DNA of 64,000 nt from positions 345,501-409,500 of the forward strand of contig JAVGVS010000163.1 of assembly GCA_032718565.1 (NCBI GenBank). The letters run 5' to 3'. Within the stretch, counting starts at the first letter, position 1, and each line of letters starts with the position of its first letter. The position numbers and the translations under genes were made by a program. Source of the stretch: Distichodus sexfasciatus. Taxonomy: Eukaryota > Chordata > Actinopteri > Characiformes > Distichodontidae. This document shows, piece after piece, positions 42,701 through 52,254 of the stretch. Below the pieces are notes generated by a model, which was given only the letters and a program-made list of their open reading frames with translations, did not search any database and was not told the DNA's origin.

Positions 42701-45700
42701 ACAACACAAATTCACCAGTGGCCAAGTAACAGCCAAACTAAAGGGGTCAGGATTTTAATGACAGGATAATAGAGAGCAAATGTCATGCAAATGACAAGCA
42801 AATTTAGCGCAGACTAAAAAGAAGAGGGTGGAAAAAAAGTCCCGCCTGAAAACAAAGCACACAAGCCGACGAGGTACAGTAGGGCGAAGTTCACGAGGCT
42901 CGGCTTAGGCAGCGGCGGCGAGGTCGGCTACTCCTGTTTCCCAGTCCGCTTGATAAGCACTAGAGACTAAAAGAAAGACAAAACCTCGCACAACACTGCA
43001 GCGGAGGTTTTCGGGGGGAGGCTTATATCCGTATCTGTGGTGGAAACGCTTGCACAATTAAAGGGAGACTTTGGGTGTTGGAGGAAGTGCTGCGAAACTG
43101 AGTTGAGAAATCAGATTTAGTCCCCTAAAATGTAGAATCCTACGCTTTCAGTGTGCAAGGCATAATGCACTTCACATATGTGACCCTCCACAGCAAAACC
43201 AGTCGCTTGTCGCAACAGAGGTTTCCGAGAAAAACAAGCGTTTATGTTGCGTGGATTAAATTTTGGATTTTTTGTTTTTAGTGTTTTGAAACAGTGGAAG
43301 GTCTAGACTGTACTGTTGTGAATAAATTTGGCTGAAAAACTTCCCCTTTCCATCCTAAAAACGTGACTTTCTTGAGGTGAGGAATTCAATTCCAGCAGAA
43401 TGTTAAAAGTTTCTGTTTTGACCGCTCTACTTCAATATTTACGCTAAATCCACTGGTTGACTAGCGTGAAGATATTTCTCCGGAATCCATCTCCGTCTCC
43501 CGAGTTCAGTTAACCTAACGCAGGTAGGCTATCCGTGTGGCTGTGAATGCAGCGTAGGCTACCGTAAATACAAACGTAGCCGCGACCGCACCAAGTGTCT
43601 GTGAGTGCTACGACGATAGTCAACTTCAAAGGCAGATTTCTCCGTTTCTCACTTGGCGTGACAGGAGAAACCCGACTCCTTTGAATGTTGATATCTCAGT
43701 CATATGTCGCCCCTTCATTCCATATAGGTATCGTTTTGAAGCTTGATTTATGGCCTTTCGCGAAAACATCACTCAAATTTGTGACAAGCGACTGGTTTTG
43801 CCGTGGAGGGTCACAAATGTAAGCATGCATGTGCAAAATAAGTTGGCTACCTGCTTAAAAAACGACTCCCCGATCCTGGCGGAAATACTCTGTTACTGCA
43901 AAATGTCTGTGGACAAAACCAATGGGATTTTTACGTCCAGGCCACACAAGAGTTGATTTATCACACCACAGGCCACAACCTCGGTAACATCATTTATTGC
44001 TTCCGTAAGGTGTAACTTCCTGCCGTGCTTACGCAAGCTGGCTCCGCAGGCTAGTTGAAATGACATTAGTAGGAGCAGCTCCAGGTGCTGTAAAATATTA
44101 CACTCTACGCTTCAGCATGGCCTGGGTTTATTAGCCCTTGCGCCCGTACGATCTAGATCTAGATTACCGAGATCATCTACGCAAGAATCTATGCTATGTC
44201 TCCTTTCACCGACTAAAAACATGCCACAAATTTCACAGCGTCACCAAATGTTCTGAGCTCGTGTTGGAAAAGTAAATGACAAAGCTGCATCAGCCTCGTC
44301 ATCCTCAGTAGCCGAATGTCATCCTCACTCTTCCATTGATGCTGTATTTGTGTGTTGATTTGTGTGTATATTTGTGTGTGTGTCTTATTGCCATTCCAGT
44401 TTGCTTGGACCCATGTGACCCTGTTGATTGTGGTTACTCAGTCTCACCTGGTCATTCAGAACCTGTTTGAAGGAATGATCTGGTAAGCAGGATATCGAGT
44501 CCGACTTGACCGACCCGTCTCAAGCTTCTGACACTCGAGATTTACTGGTAGGCTAGTGTTTGCTCTGTAAAACAACAAGCTGAAGCAAAAGTGGCAAGTT
44601 TTATAGCAGTGAATGGACGCAGCATTGAATTTAATTCCGTTAAAAGTTTCCAAACTTGAGTGTCAGAAAGTTTAGGACTTTTGCCATATCATCAAATTGA
44701 AATTCACTTCCCTCTTCATCCTTCCGCCCCTCAGCAAGTTTGTTTACAGCTGAAGGAATATAAGTGTAAATGACCAGCGCTGTGTTTGCTTGCCGCAGGT
44801 TCATTGTCCCCATATCTACAGTCATCTGTAATGACATCATGGCCTACCTGTTTGGCTTCTTTTTTGGCCGAACACCTCTTATTAAGGTAAACCTTCCCGT
44901 TCGACCCCACTTTTGAGTCGGTGGTTGTTCAGTAGATGCTTCTGTGGCCGTTTCTTGTGCAGCACCAAATGTGCATGCAGATAAATCTCGACTTAAGTGT
45001 TGAACTGTATATTCAAATATATCTTCATTAAAAAGGCCATGACCTTTGAGCAGGAGAGTGATTGTACTTTTGTTTTCTCTCAGCTTTCTCCAAAGAAGAC
45101 CTGGGAGGGGTTTATCGGAGGCTTCTTTTCCACCGTCGCCTTTGCTTTTGTAGTAAGTGCGACCCCACGAGATCAGCCTTAAAAAAAGCACAGTGAAACT
45201 TGATAAGACGCTGAAATAATATAATATACAAATGCTGCAGTTTACCAGAATTGTGTCCCCATGGACTTTTCAGTTTGCCTACCTGCTGTCCCAGTACCAG
45301 TACTTTGTGTGCCCGGTGGAGTACAACAGCGAGACGAACCGCTTCGCCGTGGACTGTGAGCCCTCGGACCTGTTCGTGATGCAGGAGTACACGCTGCCTG
45401 CGACTGTGCAGAAAGTTCTCCGATGGGTGCGAAAGTCCAACAGCAGTCCTGTTTCTCTTCCAGAGACATTAGCTTTGCTGCCAAATCTATAGAAATTTCA
45501 CTGACACAACAGACGTTGATTTGTGTGGAGGGAAAAAGAGGTGCGCCAATGCCATCTTCTGGAAGCTGCTTACGGGAGTTATGAGCACTTTTAAGTAAAA
45601 CGTGATAAAATACGTTTTCTCCTAATTAAGGCCAAGTTTTCATCAATTTTCAGCCAATGTTTTCACTTTGAGATTCATAGAGCTTCTACATTTGTTTTTA

Positions 45701-46897
45701 CATGTCGGAAACTTAATAGTATCAAGTGTCCGAGACCTCCTCATTACCATGTACAGTTTACTCCAATGGGGAATTCAATGAATGAATCCACAAATAGTAG
45801 AAAACACAAGCACATAGTCATTGATACAAAAATGGCAACAAATCAACCTTTTTTTGTCAATATCAATTCTTATAATTAGAGGTCGACCGATATTGATTTT
45901 TCGGGGCCGATATCGACACAGTTTATCGCTAGTTAACGGGGCCGATAACCGATATTTGGAATCTGTCAGAATTTAGAATTGCATCTCTTCTTCTCCTTCT
46001 CGGAGCTTCATGCTGCGCTTGTGTGTGAGTGTGGTGTGAGTGACAGCAAGGCTTCAGCATTGATACTCGTGTGACATATAGCCAGTCAGAGACTGTTGTG
46101 GGCAGGACATTAAATGAAGCGGTGAGTCGAGCACAAACGGCTCAAAGAGAAGAGATGGCAGTGGAGCTACAGTAGCGCACCTTGTAATTACGTAATATCG
46201 GTGATGGTCAAAATTAAACACAGATAATCAAAAACATGCCTAATATCGGCCCTCGATAATCGGTCGACCCCTACTCTTTAACGCGGCTCTCACACGTGTT
46301 TTACTGGAGAGTTTCAAAACTGCTTTCTGCTTTCTCTCCTCCCACAGAAAACGGTGAATTTGTACCCGTTTCAGATCCACAGCATTGCCCTCTCCTCGTT
46401 CGCATCGCTCATCGGGCCGTTTGGCGGCTTCTTCGCCAGCGGATTCAAACGAGCCTTTAAGATCAAAGTAAGTCCTAACTCTCCGTCTGGTTTTCATAGC
46501 GACCCAAAAAAAAAGCAGTTCGTCGCCACTAACGGGGGGAAGCTGTTTCTTTCTTTTGTTTAGGACTTTGCAGACACCATCCCGGGCCACGGCGGCATCA
46601 TGGACCGCTTCGACTGTCAGTACCTGATGGCCACATTTGTTCACGTTTACATAGCCAGCTTTATCAGGTGACGTTTACAGTAGAGCTCCTCAATAGAGCA
46701 GCTGTTTATGTACCTGTATTTGCCTGCGCCGTCCTCATTATTGCTGTGTGTGTGTGTCCTGCAGAGGTCCGAACCCCAGCAAGGTGCTGCAGCAGCTGCT
46801 GGTCCTGCAACCCGAGCAGCAGCTCAGCATCTTCAACACGCTGCGCAACCACCTGAGAGAGAAGGGTGTGCTGCCCCCTGCTGTCCTGGACCAATAA
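27226..46897 (+). CDS. cds1: CDS1 phosphatidate cytidylyltransferase, 13 exons, exons 2-6 inverted
   Basis: CDP-diacylglycerol synthase is an integral ER membrane enzyme that makes CDP-diacylglycerol from phosphatidic acid and CTP, the precursor for phosphatidylinositol. Thirteen exons total 1,362 bases: 453 codons plus TAA (human CDS1 461 aa, CDS2 445 aa). Exon 1 and exons 7-13 are on the + strand; exons 2-6 are on the - strand between 42333 and 35057. Ordered as 1, 2-6 (minus), 7-13, all splice phases agree and there is no stop. Several hydrophobic segments are visible. The CDP-alcohol synthase signature spans exons 11-12: SGFKRAFKIKDFADTIPGHG, then GIMDRFD. CDS1 rather than CDS2 is favoured by VADYF, FALYLAGFCMFVL and the position after WDFY3, though a few positions (IGW/LRW-KTV) look CDS2-like. 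As laid out here the gene cannot give full-length protein by normal splicing. Confidence 0.95.
27761..27794 (+). repeat. (TC)n microsatellite in CDS1 intron 1
   Basis: A pure CT dinucleotide run of about 34 bases, some 470 bases downstream of exon 1. It has no other features. Confidence 0.9.
28320..28830 (+). repeat. Tandem array of SINE-tail units
   Basis: About seven units of roughly 60-75 bases, each carrying variants of AAAGTACCACTGAGGTACTC, GAGCAAGGTACCGTCCCC and AAGCACTGCTCCCCGGAC. A tRNA-like head with a B-box-like GGTTCGCTGGTTCAAGTCC precedes them at about 28315-28340. The same unit recurs singly near 48880-48930 and several times at 61205-61590, so this looks like a SINE whose body or tail has been amplified in tandem. 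Confidence 0.75.
30790..30975 (+). repeat. tRNA-derived SINE
   Basis: It has an A-box-like head GGTGGTCTAGTGGTTAGGAT and a B-box-like GTAGTTTGAATCCTACC, followed by a body ending GCTCTGGATAAGAGCG. That last motif is the common 3' tail shared with L2-type LINEs in fish SINEs. The length and absence of a tRNA cloverleaf 3' half argue against a functional tRNA gene. Confidence 0.75.
32828..33720 (+). repeat. Dispersed MITE split by a 361-bp hAT MITE
   Basis: The host starts TAGGGATGCACAATATGGGA and ends TAGTATCGTGCACCCCTA, the inverted ends of the family at 13055 and 18205. It is interrupted at 33061-33421. The right end lies only about 40 bases from copy A of the inversion repeat. Confidence 0.75.
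33061..33421 (+). mobile_element. 361-bp hAT MITE with 8-bp TSD
   Basis: The ends TAGGGCTGGGTTC and GATACCCGGCCCTA match the 146-bp element at 18572. An exact 8-bp duplication TTAAGAAC occurs at 33053-33060 and 33422-33429. The extra 215 bases in the middle make this the longer form of the family. No coding sequence of note. Confidence 0.88.
33761..34408 (-). mobile_element. 0.65-kb TIR element, copy A (left edge of inversion)
   Basis: The non-autonomous element begins GTGACTCTGCACGGCAAAAC and ends with the inverse, GTTTTGCCGTGGAGGGTCAC, so it has terminal inverted repeats of about 35 bases (consensus GTGACCCTCCACGGCAAAAC). It has no coding capacity. It lies in the opposite orientation to copies B and C. 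The bases abutting its ends are ATAT on the left and ATTT on the right, which do not match, unlike copy C. About 310 bases of its interior are identical to copy B. Confidence 0.88.
35057..42333 (-). CDS. cds1: CDS1 coding exons 2-6, on the opposite strand
   Basis: On the - strand, in transcription order: exon 2 42333-42185 (acidic N-terminal segment ending KALEGLSS), exon 3 36977-36881 (RWRNWWIRGILSLTMIVGFF, first membrane segment), exon 4 35959-35862 (VQIKCFHEIITIGYRVYHSY), exon 5 35510-35371 (VNYFFYGETVADYF and RYHRFISFALYLAG) and exon 6 35115-35057 (FCMFVLSLVKKHYRLQFYM). All have AG acceptors and GT donors only on the - strand. Together they are 543 bases, 181 codons, entering and leaving in phase 0. 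They are collinear with CDS1 residues between exon 1 and exon 7, so this is the gene's own middle, reversed, not a second gene. No codon is damaged. Confidence 0.96.
37290..38065 (+). repeat. Dispersed MITE, long degraded copy
   Basis: It carries the family phrases TTATCTACCGATGCC, GAGCGTGGGCAGAGC, ATGTGCACTACCTAGTG, GACATGCCTGGCACAAGCGC and finally CCGATATTATTGGGCATCG. It lies inside the inverted block, between CDS1 exons 2 and 3 (both on the - strand). Confidence 0.65.
38066..39906 (+). other. Non-coding stretch inside the inverted block
   Basis: No exon, RNA gene or known repeat was recognised between the MITE at 37290-38065 and the Tc1 element. A purine-rich patch lies at about 38735-38960. 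In the CDS1 sense this is part of the intron between exons 2 and 3. Confidence 0.5.
39907..41466 (-). mobile_element. Tc1/mariner element with long TIRs, decayed
   Basis: A 1,560-bp element flanked by TA on both sides (39905-39906 and 41467-41468). The ends, starting CAGGTACATCTCAAAAAAA, are inverted repeats of about 200 bases, including a shared inner TCTGTAAGCCATAATCATCA. A Tc1-type transposase relic lies on the - strand (40170-41132). The whole element is inside the inverted block of CDS1, between exons 2 and 3. Confidence 0.92.
40170..41132 (-). pseudogene. Tc1-family transposase, inactivated
   Basis: The reading frame starts MGKTADLTDVQKTVIDALHK at 41132, has the helix-turn-helix DNA-binding part (CSPSAVSKHIHRKLSGRKK) and the first catalytic Asp (VLFSDESKV). 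Near 40470 the frame meets a TGA after FMLP and a few residues are missing, then it resumes with FQQDLAPAHTAKGTKSW and LDWPANSPDLN to about 40170. In this family a segment with the catalytic Glu normally follows SPDLN; here SPDLN runs directly into a VKRKMRDTR segment, so the Glu of the DDE triad is gone. It cannot be active. Confidence 0.9.
43180..43814 (+). mobile_element. 0.64-kb TIR element, copy B (right edge of inversion)
   Basis: Same family as 33761-34408, in the opposite orientation. It starts GTGACCCTCCACAGCAAAAC and ends CCGTGGAGGGTCAC. Flanks are ATAT on the left and AAAT on the right, again unmatched. Bases about 43258-43569 match copy A exactly on the other strand, while the outer parts of A and B differ at many positions. 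Such a patch of identity is expected where two copies exchanged or converted. Confidence 0.88.
44400..46897 (+). CDS. cds1: CDS1 coding exons 7-13
   Basis: Exons: 44400-44482, 44799-44886, 45084-45152, 45274-45426, 46348-46467, 46564-46667 and 46765-46897 (TAA at 46895). They encode 249 residues: HVTLLIVVTQSHLVIQNLFE, the DIMAYLFGFFFGRTPLIKLS catalytic-core segment, KKTWEGFIGGFF, then the signature split between exons 11 and 12, and the tail GPNPSKVLQQLLVLQPEQQ. The conserved Asp/Lys/His-rich catalytic residues of the family are present. A R5-type MITE (45879-46275) sits in the intron before exon 11. Confidence 0.96.
45879..46275 (+). repeat. GGTCGACCGAT-type MITE, full copy
   Basis: It begins TAGAGGTCGACCGATATTG and ends GATAATCGGTCGACCCCTA, inverted ends enclosing about 400 bases in the intron before CDS1 exon 11. 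I did not find a clear 8-bp duplication. Fragments of the same family occur at 21765, 30040 and 53060. Confidence 0.75.
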
Positions 46898-49780
46898 GGG
46901 GTTGGGGGTGGGGCGGCGCCGGCGGCGGTGGGATGGGCCTGGGGATGGGGGTGGGTCGAGGGGAAGTCGCTCACCACTACAGTTTGAAACAGTAACGTTT
47001 AACCATCGGTCGTCCACCACATGACTGCGGCCTCCGCAAGACACACACCAACAAGACACACTTTACAGCAACCGCAGCATCTTCCCCCCTCGACAAACGC
47101 AAAACACACTCACAGACAGACCTCGCCTCGCGCTTCCCACCCGCACGGCACCGAGCAGACGCGCACGGCCACCGCCACGAGGAGGGGGGACGAGGACAAA
47201 AGCGTCTTCCGTCTTCACACGGGAAGCACATGATACGGGAATGTGGAGGACTGGACGTTTGGAAGTAGCTTTTATGCAGAACCAGAGCGTTGCACTGATT
47301 TCACGTTTTGTGATCTTACTTGTGAGCGTGATTTTTATTTTATTTTGTTTTTTTTAAATCACAGCAGGAAGAAGAGCAATAATTTCTAAGCTGTGAAGCG
47401 ACACCGGGGCAAATTTGAGAGCTGCTACCTTTACACAGCATGCAGCGTGACCTCCTAGATCTTACACTAAGCAACAATTTAAAGAAAAGGCATGTTTTGT
47501 TTGTAAGTCGCACTATTACTGCTAAAAGTAGTCGCAGTCTCTTGTCCTGGTCAGTGTGAGTGTGAGTGTGTGTGAGAGTGAGTGAGAATTTTAGAGCAGC
47601 AGCAACACAGGATGTTAACGTTAAAGGTACGGAAGTTTGAAGCCGTAGCACAGACTCATCGTAACCGTGTGTGTACATATCTTTTATGTATTGCTGTAAA
47701 TAGAAAGAGTATATGAAGATTTTAACTATAATATATAGAAATAATATACTTGTGTGATTAATTAAGATCTACATTTTAGAGTTATGATTATATATTGCAT
47801 ATATATATATGCAAACAAACTAACTTGCTGACAATTTAGCATGTTCAAACTTCTGTCGGGGTGGAGAAGTGGTCAGACTGGAGCCCGGTTGCTTCTTCGC
47901 AGTTGCAGCTGGTGATTTTTCGAGCTTTTTGAGCTTCATCCGCCCCACAGACCAGTCTGCGGTTTTAGTTGCACTGTAGCGAGGCCAGGGCCCAGGCCTG
48001 AGGCCCGTCGTGACTCAAAAAACACCCTCTTCAGGTTGTACCATGTGCTAGTAGGCTGTAGGCGCAACGTTTGCGACATTAGCGTTTTTGTTAATGCGTC
48101 TGATAGCAATATCGTGTGTTACAGGAAGCGTTTCTGGCAAATGTGATCAGCGGAAATGCTTCCTCATTGTTTACCAAAGCAGTTTATTTCAATATTCAAA
48201 CTCATAATGATATCTTCCGCAACTGTTCGACCCTGTGATCTTTAATCAGCTCCTGAATCAGTCCTATGCAGAACAAAATGACGTAAGAGGGAGATTAGAG
48301 ATTTTTGACGTTTCGTTCTCCGAATTTTGCACTGTTTTTCCCCCTGTGCTCCTTAATGATGACAGGATTTTTCCCGATAAGAGCAATAAGGGGAGACTTC
48401 TTGAGCTGACCGGGGACTAGGGCTGGGCGACTCAATCAAAACCCACATTAATCAGTGTAATCCCTCTGTTAAGACTTTCCCCAGTGTGTGTTCATGTACC
48501 GTAGAGGTGGAAACCTTCACTGGTCTCACCATTCGATTACGATGATCAGGTCAACAAATTGATTCGATACAATCTCGATGCTTCCCATTGGGACGGTTTC
48601 TGTTCCTTTTTAGATATTTGCATTAAATTCAAGACTCCCAACTCATCTGGAAATGTCTTGAAAAATAAATAAAATGAAAAAAAGTTTCTACTATTTATTT
48701 TTGTAGTGAAACTGGATTGCCACTTGCAATGCCGCCGCGGACCACCAGGGGGCAGCAGACCACCGGTTGAAAAACCCCAATATAACCCATTATGGCCTGC
48801 CACTGCATCGATCGCAGAATCATCCACGTCCGCATCGTGATGCATAGATTATGCGATTTATTTCAACACCCCCAGACGGTACCTTGCTCACGAGTACCTC
48901 AGTGGTACCTTTACTGGTCCAACACTTCTGATCACGGGGCCAACTCTATAATCGTTATGCTGCCAAATACCCACAAATCTTGTCAGTGAACTAGTAACAA
49001 AATAATTGTTAATTAATGGTTATATTGATTTGAGATCATATCGTCCAGCCCTACTAACTCTCATCCTGCTTCTAGCTCAAATCTCTCTCCAGATCTTACA
49101 GGAGACGTCGTCTCTGTTACTGGACTTATTGACTACTCCATAATGTCTAGTGATGTTGTCGTAAGAATCCCGGTAGGAACTTGTGGAGTTTGGGACCAGA
49201 TATTTGTACTGTAAATTTGAACTTGAGTGGCGCTTTCCTGTTCTCTCCTCTCCTCCCCTCCTTCCCTCTCCCGTTCCCTGCTTGTTGCGCTTGATTAAAA
49301 TTGTGGCTTTGCTTTTCTCCCAGACCGTTTAGAGAGAACCGTGGATGAATATTGCATGACTGTTAGACCAAAAAAAAGGAAATCCACCAATATAAGTCGG
49401 GGGTCCATAGCTTAAACAAACTTACGGGGCTTCCACAGTTGTAACAGTTTCAGTTTTATTCCTCAGAGCTATTGCACGGTTTACGTTCTGATTTTATCCA
49501 GAAAGAAAAAATGATTTACTCATAAATGTCTGATTGTTTAAAAAAAAAAAAAAACGCTGGGATCTCATTGTTTTTTTGTTGTAATTATTTATGATTTACA
49601 GATTTATTTTCTAACAGAGGGGTTTAAAAATGGGGTTTAAGATGTGAATTTTACCCAGAATTCCTGAACAAATAATCATAATAATAATAATGGTATTGGG
49701 GCTCACTTGAATGAAATCAAAGAAAATGTAGGAAATTATTATTATTATTGTTATTCTTATTATTTATTGAATAAAAATCT
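46898..49780 (+). other. cds1: CDS1 3' UTR and poly(A) signal candidate
   Basis: The sequence after the TAA starts with a G-rich run and then becomes AT-rich. An AATAAA at 49770-49775 followed by TCTTGTTTCC is a reasonable distal poly(A) signal, giving a 3' UTR of about 2.9 kb; nearer A-rich hexamers around 48662-48675 are weaker. A hAT-like segment (about 48715-48862, related to 10868-11022) and a SINE unit (48880-48930) lie inside. The end of the transcript is uncertain. Confidence 0.4.
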
Positions 49781-51079
49781 TGTTTCCTTTACATCTGCCT
49801 CGTTCCGATCTCGGTACGTTTGGTCCAAGAACAGCAAAAGCAAAAAGGCATGTTTAGTTCAACAAGCAGCAAGGTAAACTTTATTATTGAAATAATCAAA
49901 TGATGTGTTTGTTTTGTAGATATTGGTTTAGTAGAGCAGCCATTCAGAGAGCACAAACAGGAAAGGAAAACGGGACGGTATGTTAAGGAACGGAGATGAC
50001 GTGCGTTCAGGTAAGTCGACTCGGGATGAGTCCACTGGGGGTTTGATGACAACAGTAAGAACGGGGACGAGCACTATTCCGCTTCATCAAGCAGGCGGGG
50101 ACTGGCCATTTTTGTCGACCAACATTTGTTAAAAGTATTATTAAGACCACAGTTGGTCATAGTATTCAACAGACGTTCTTATCCAGGGCGTCTTACGTTT
50201 AAAAATGACAGAGACAGTCTTTTCTGGAAGCACTTGGGGTTAAGGGTGGTAGCGCTTGAACGTATAACTTCCTGCGGATTATCATGTATTTTACTACAGC
50301 AGAAAATAGCATTTCCATTGTTTAAATCTGATCCAGCTATTTGAGTCGTTTTCTGACCGATATCACATCCACGTATCGGCTCGGCGCTTCCCTACTTAAA
50401 ACAGGGGTTCTACTATGCCCAGATTTAGCCTTTCTTTACTAAATCAACCAGACTTCTGGTTAAGTTCCTCATGAGAGTGGGAAGAAAAGCAAAAAAAAAA
50501 AACCAAAACGTTTGGTTAAAAATGGCCAGACCCTGCCTGTAAGTGAAGCTACAAAAAATCTGCCAGTATAAGCACATGCACGTCGTAACACCTCAAATGG
50601 CTGTTTTCATCTTTTTAATGAACACATCACACCTGAATCTGGGGAAAAGTGCAAGAAGGCCCTCACCGATGCGCTAAAGTGCCTAAAAGCTTTCACATGG
50701 AGTGCAACGTCTATTACATTAGAGTGGAGGGTGTCACTTGATGGTTCCAGTATTCACTGTAGTAATGGGTGTGCTCTTCAACGTCAGCCGTGTCATGTGA
50801 AAGGTTTGCTGCATCAGACAAGCTGGAACTTGCATCCTGAGAACACTCCGAACCTTGATCAGCAGCATGTATTACAACAGTGGACAGTCATTTTTCAAGT
50901 TCCCGAAGCTTTGGCAGAAGTTAATGGCTTTTTATGGGTTTCGTTGTTAACTCTTGACAATGAAAAACATTAACATTACGTTGAGGGGAAAGAAAGACAT
51001 TGAATATTCGTTTCACGGATCATAAGTAAGGTTTTTAAAACTCAGACTGCTGAACGACAGGAAAGTTACTGCAGAAAGG

Positions 51080-51635
51080 AACTCGCGATTCGATTCCGAT
51101 ACTTGGACCCACAATTCGATTCAAAATTGATTCACGATTCATGACTCATTACATAGATGAATTTGTTTTCAGATTGCTGCTTGGAGTTACTTTTCCCATG
51201 TGACTGTGGCAGATCAACAAAAACATCACACAATCAAATGTAGTCTGGGGTCGGGCTTAGGGGTCTGAATTGATTTTTCAATTCAATTCAAAATTGATTC
51301 ATGATTCATAAGCGAGTCGCGACCCATAAACGATTCACAATTTAATACACAGATGAATGTTTCCTGATTGCTGTTTTGAGTTACGTTCTCCATTTGACTG
51401 CGGCGGATCAACAGAATCAAATGTAGTTTCCTAAATGTAAATGCATATGTACACATACTGACTGCATGTCCTTTATGCACGCGAAAGAGGTCTGTCTGGG
51501 CAGATTTCCACGTTGTGCCATCTGTAGGATTGGCGAGCTGAACTCGTGTCGTAAACTAGCGCCATTATGAATCGATTTTGAATCGACGGAGGAAGAATCG
51601 CGATTCGATTGAATTTTTGCACATCCCTAGCAGAA
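51080..51635 (-). repeat. GATTC-rich hAT-like MITE, long copy, reversed
   Basis: It ends GAATTTTTGCACATCCCTA and carries CAGATTTCCACGTTGTGCCA, the reverse of the middle of the copy at 8790-9180. An internal duplication is visible: the phrase GACTGTGGCAGATCAACA near 51202 recurs as GACTGCGGCGGATCAACA near 51397. Confidence 0.7.
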
Positions 51636-52009
51636 AGTAAAGACTGTATATTAATCTTGTTTTGGACGGTTTTAGGTTCCAGGTAGGGCAGGCTTCACTG
51701 TTTTATTACATCGTTCCTATACCTCTCACGCCCTCATTTCTAGATTTTGAGGGACTATATTTGCTAAATGTCTTAAAAGTGTAATTTGTTCCTGTGTATT
51801 GGAAAAATTTAGGAATCCAGAACATCCCTTAGTCGCTGGATTCCTCATGTTTTATTGCAGAAGCCTAATTTCCTTAATACTAATACTTAGTACTATCCTG
51901 AAAAGTTGCATACTAAAGCTTGAGCAGATTTGGATTGCAGTTTAGATTTTGTCACTTGTTCCAATTACAGTGACGAGCTCCCTGGAGCATTTTCAAGGGC
52001 CTTGCTCTG

Positions 52010-52165
52010 AGGACTTATCACCAATACAGGGTTTCAGTCCATTAGACCCACTGGGCTTGAGGGTGTTGCTCAGAGGCTCGGTGGTGGTAGTGCTGGAGGT
52101 AGGATTTGAACCCACAACCTCCAGAGGTAAGCATCCTACCACTAGGCCACCACCCGACCAAAATG
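52010..52165 (-). repeat. tRNA-derived SINE, reversed
   Basis: On the - strand it reads GGTGGTGGCCTAGTGGTAGG, then a B-box-like GGTTGTGGGTTCAAATCCTA, and then a body related to 30790-30975. It lies about 90 bases beyond the TMEM175 stop codon, so probably within its 3' UTR. Confidence 0.75.
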
Positions 52166-52254
52166 AGCAAAACTGGAACAACTTGTCCCCGTCTTCCCCG
52201 AGGGATCAGGAATGAGACGCATCTCTGTAAATACGAACCCAGAAATCTCTACTG

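Larger units (their letters stand above)
33761..43814. other. Inverted block within CDS1, bounded by inverted repeat copies
   Basis: The block contains CDS1 exons 2-6 in reverse and is bounded by two copies of the same element in opposite orientation (33761-34408 and 43180-43814). The gene reads correctly if about 34409-43179 is flipped, with the exchange lying inside the repeats. The flanking 4-bp duplications agree only in the flipped arrangement. The cause could be a real intragenic inversion by recombination between inverted repeats, or a scaffold or assembly orientation error at the same repeats. The sequence alone cannot separate these. Confidence 0.9.
49781..52254. other. Convergent intergenic region between CDS1 and TMEM175
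   Basis: The two genes point at each other. A reverse-strand AATAAA (TTTATT on the + strand) at 51851-51856 lies about 400 bases beyond the TMEM175 stop and is the best candidate for its poly(A) signal; others are at 51702 and 49880. A GATTC-type MITE (51080-51635) and a reversed SINE (52010-52165) occupy part. No gene was found; 49900-51000 shows nothing I recognise. Confidence 0.5.

Noticed and set aside
41585..42769. Frames of 70-115 codons near 41.6-42.8 kb
   Set aside because: Apart from the CDS1 exon 2 on the minus strand (42185-42333) they show no known domain and lie in repeat-rich intron.
45879..46275. 8-bp target-site duplication for this MITE
   Set aside because: Inverted ends are clear, but the 8 bases on either side do not match, so I did not claim it.
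27226..46897. Naming the gene CDS2 instead of CDS1
   Set aside because: The MTELR start and a few residues fit CDS2, but most distinguishing positions and the location after WDFY3 fit CDS1. Some doubt remains.
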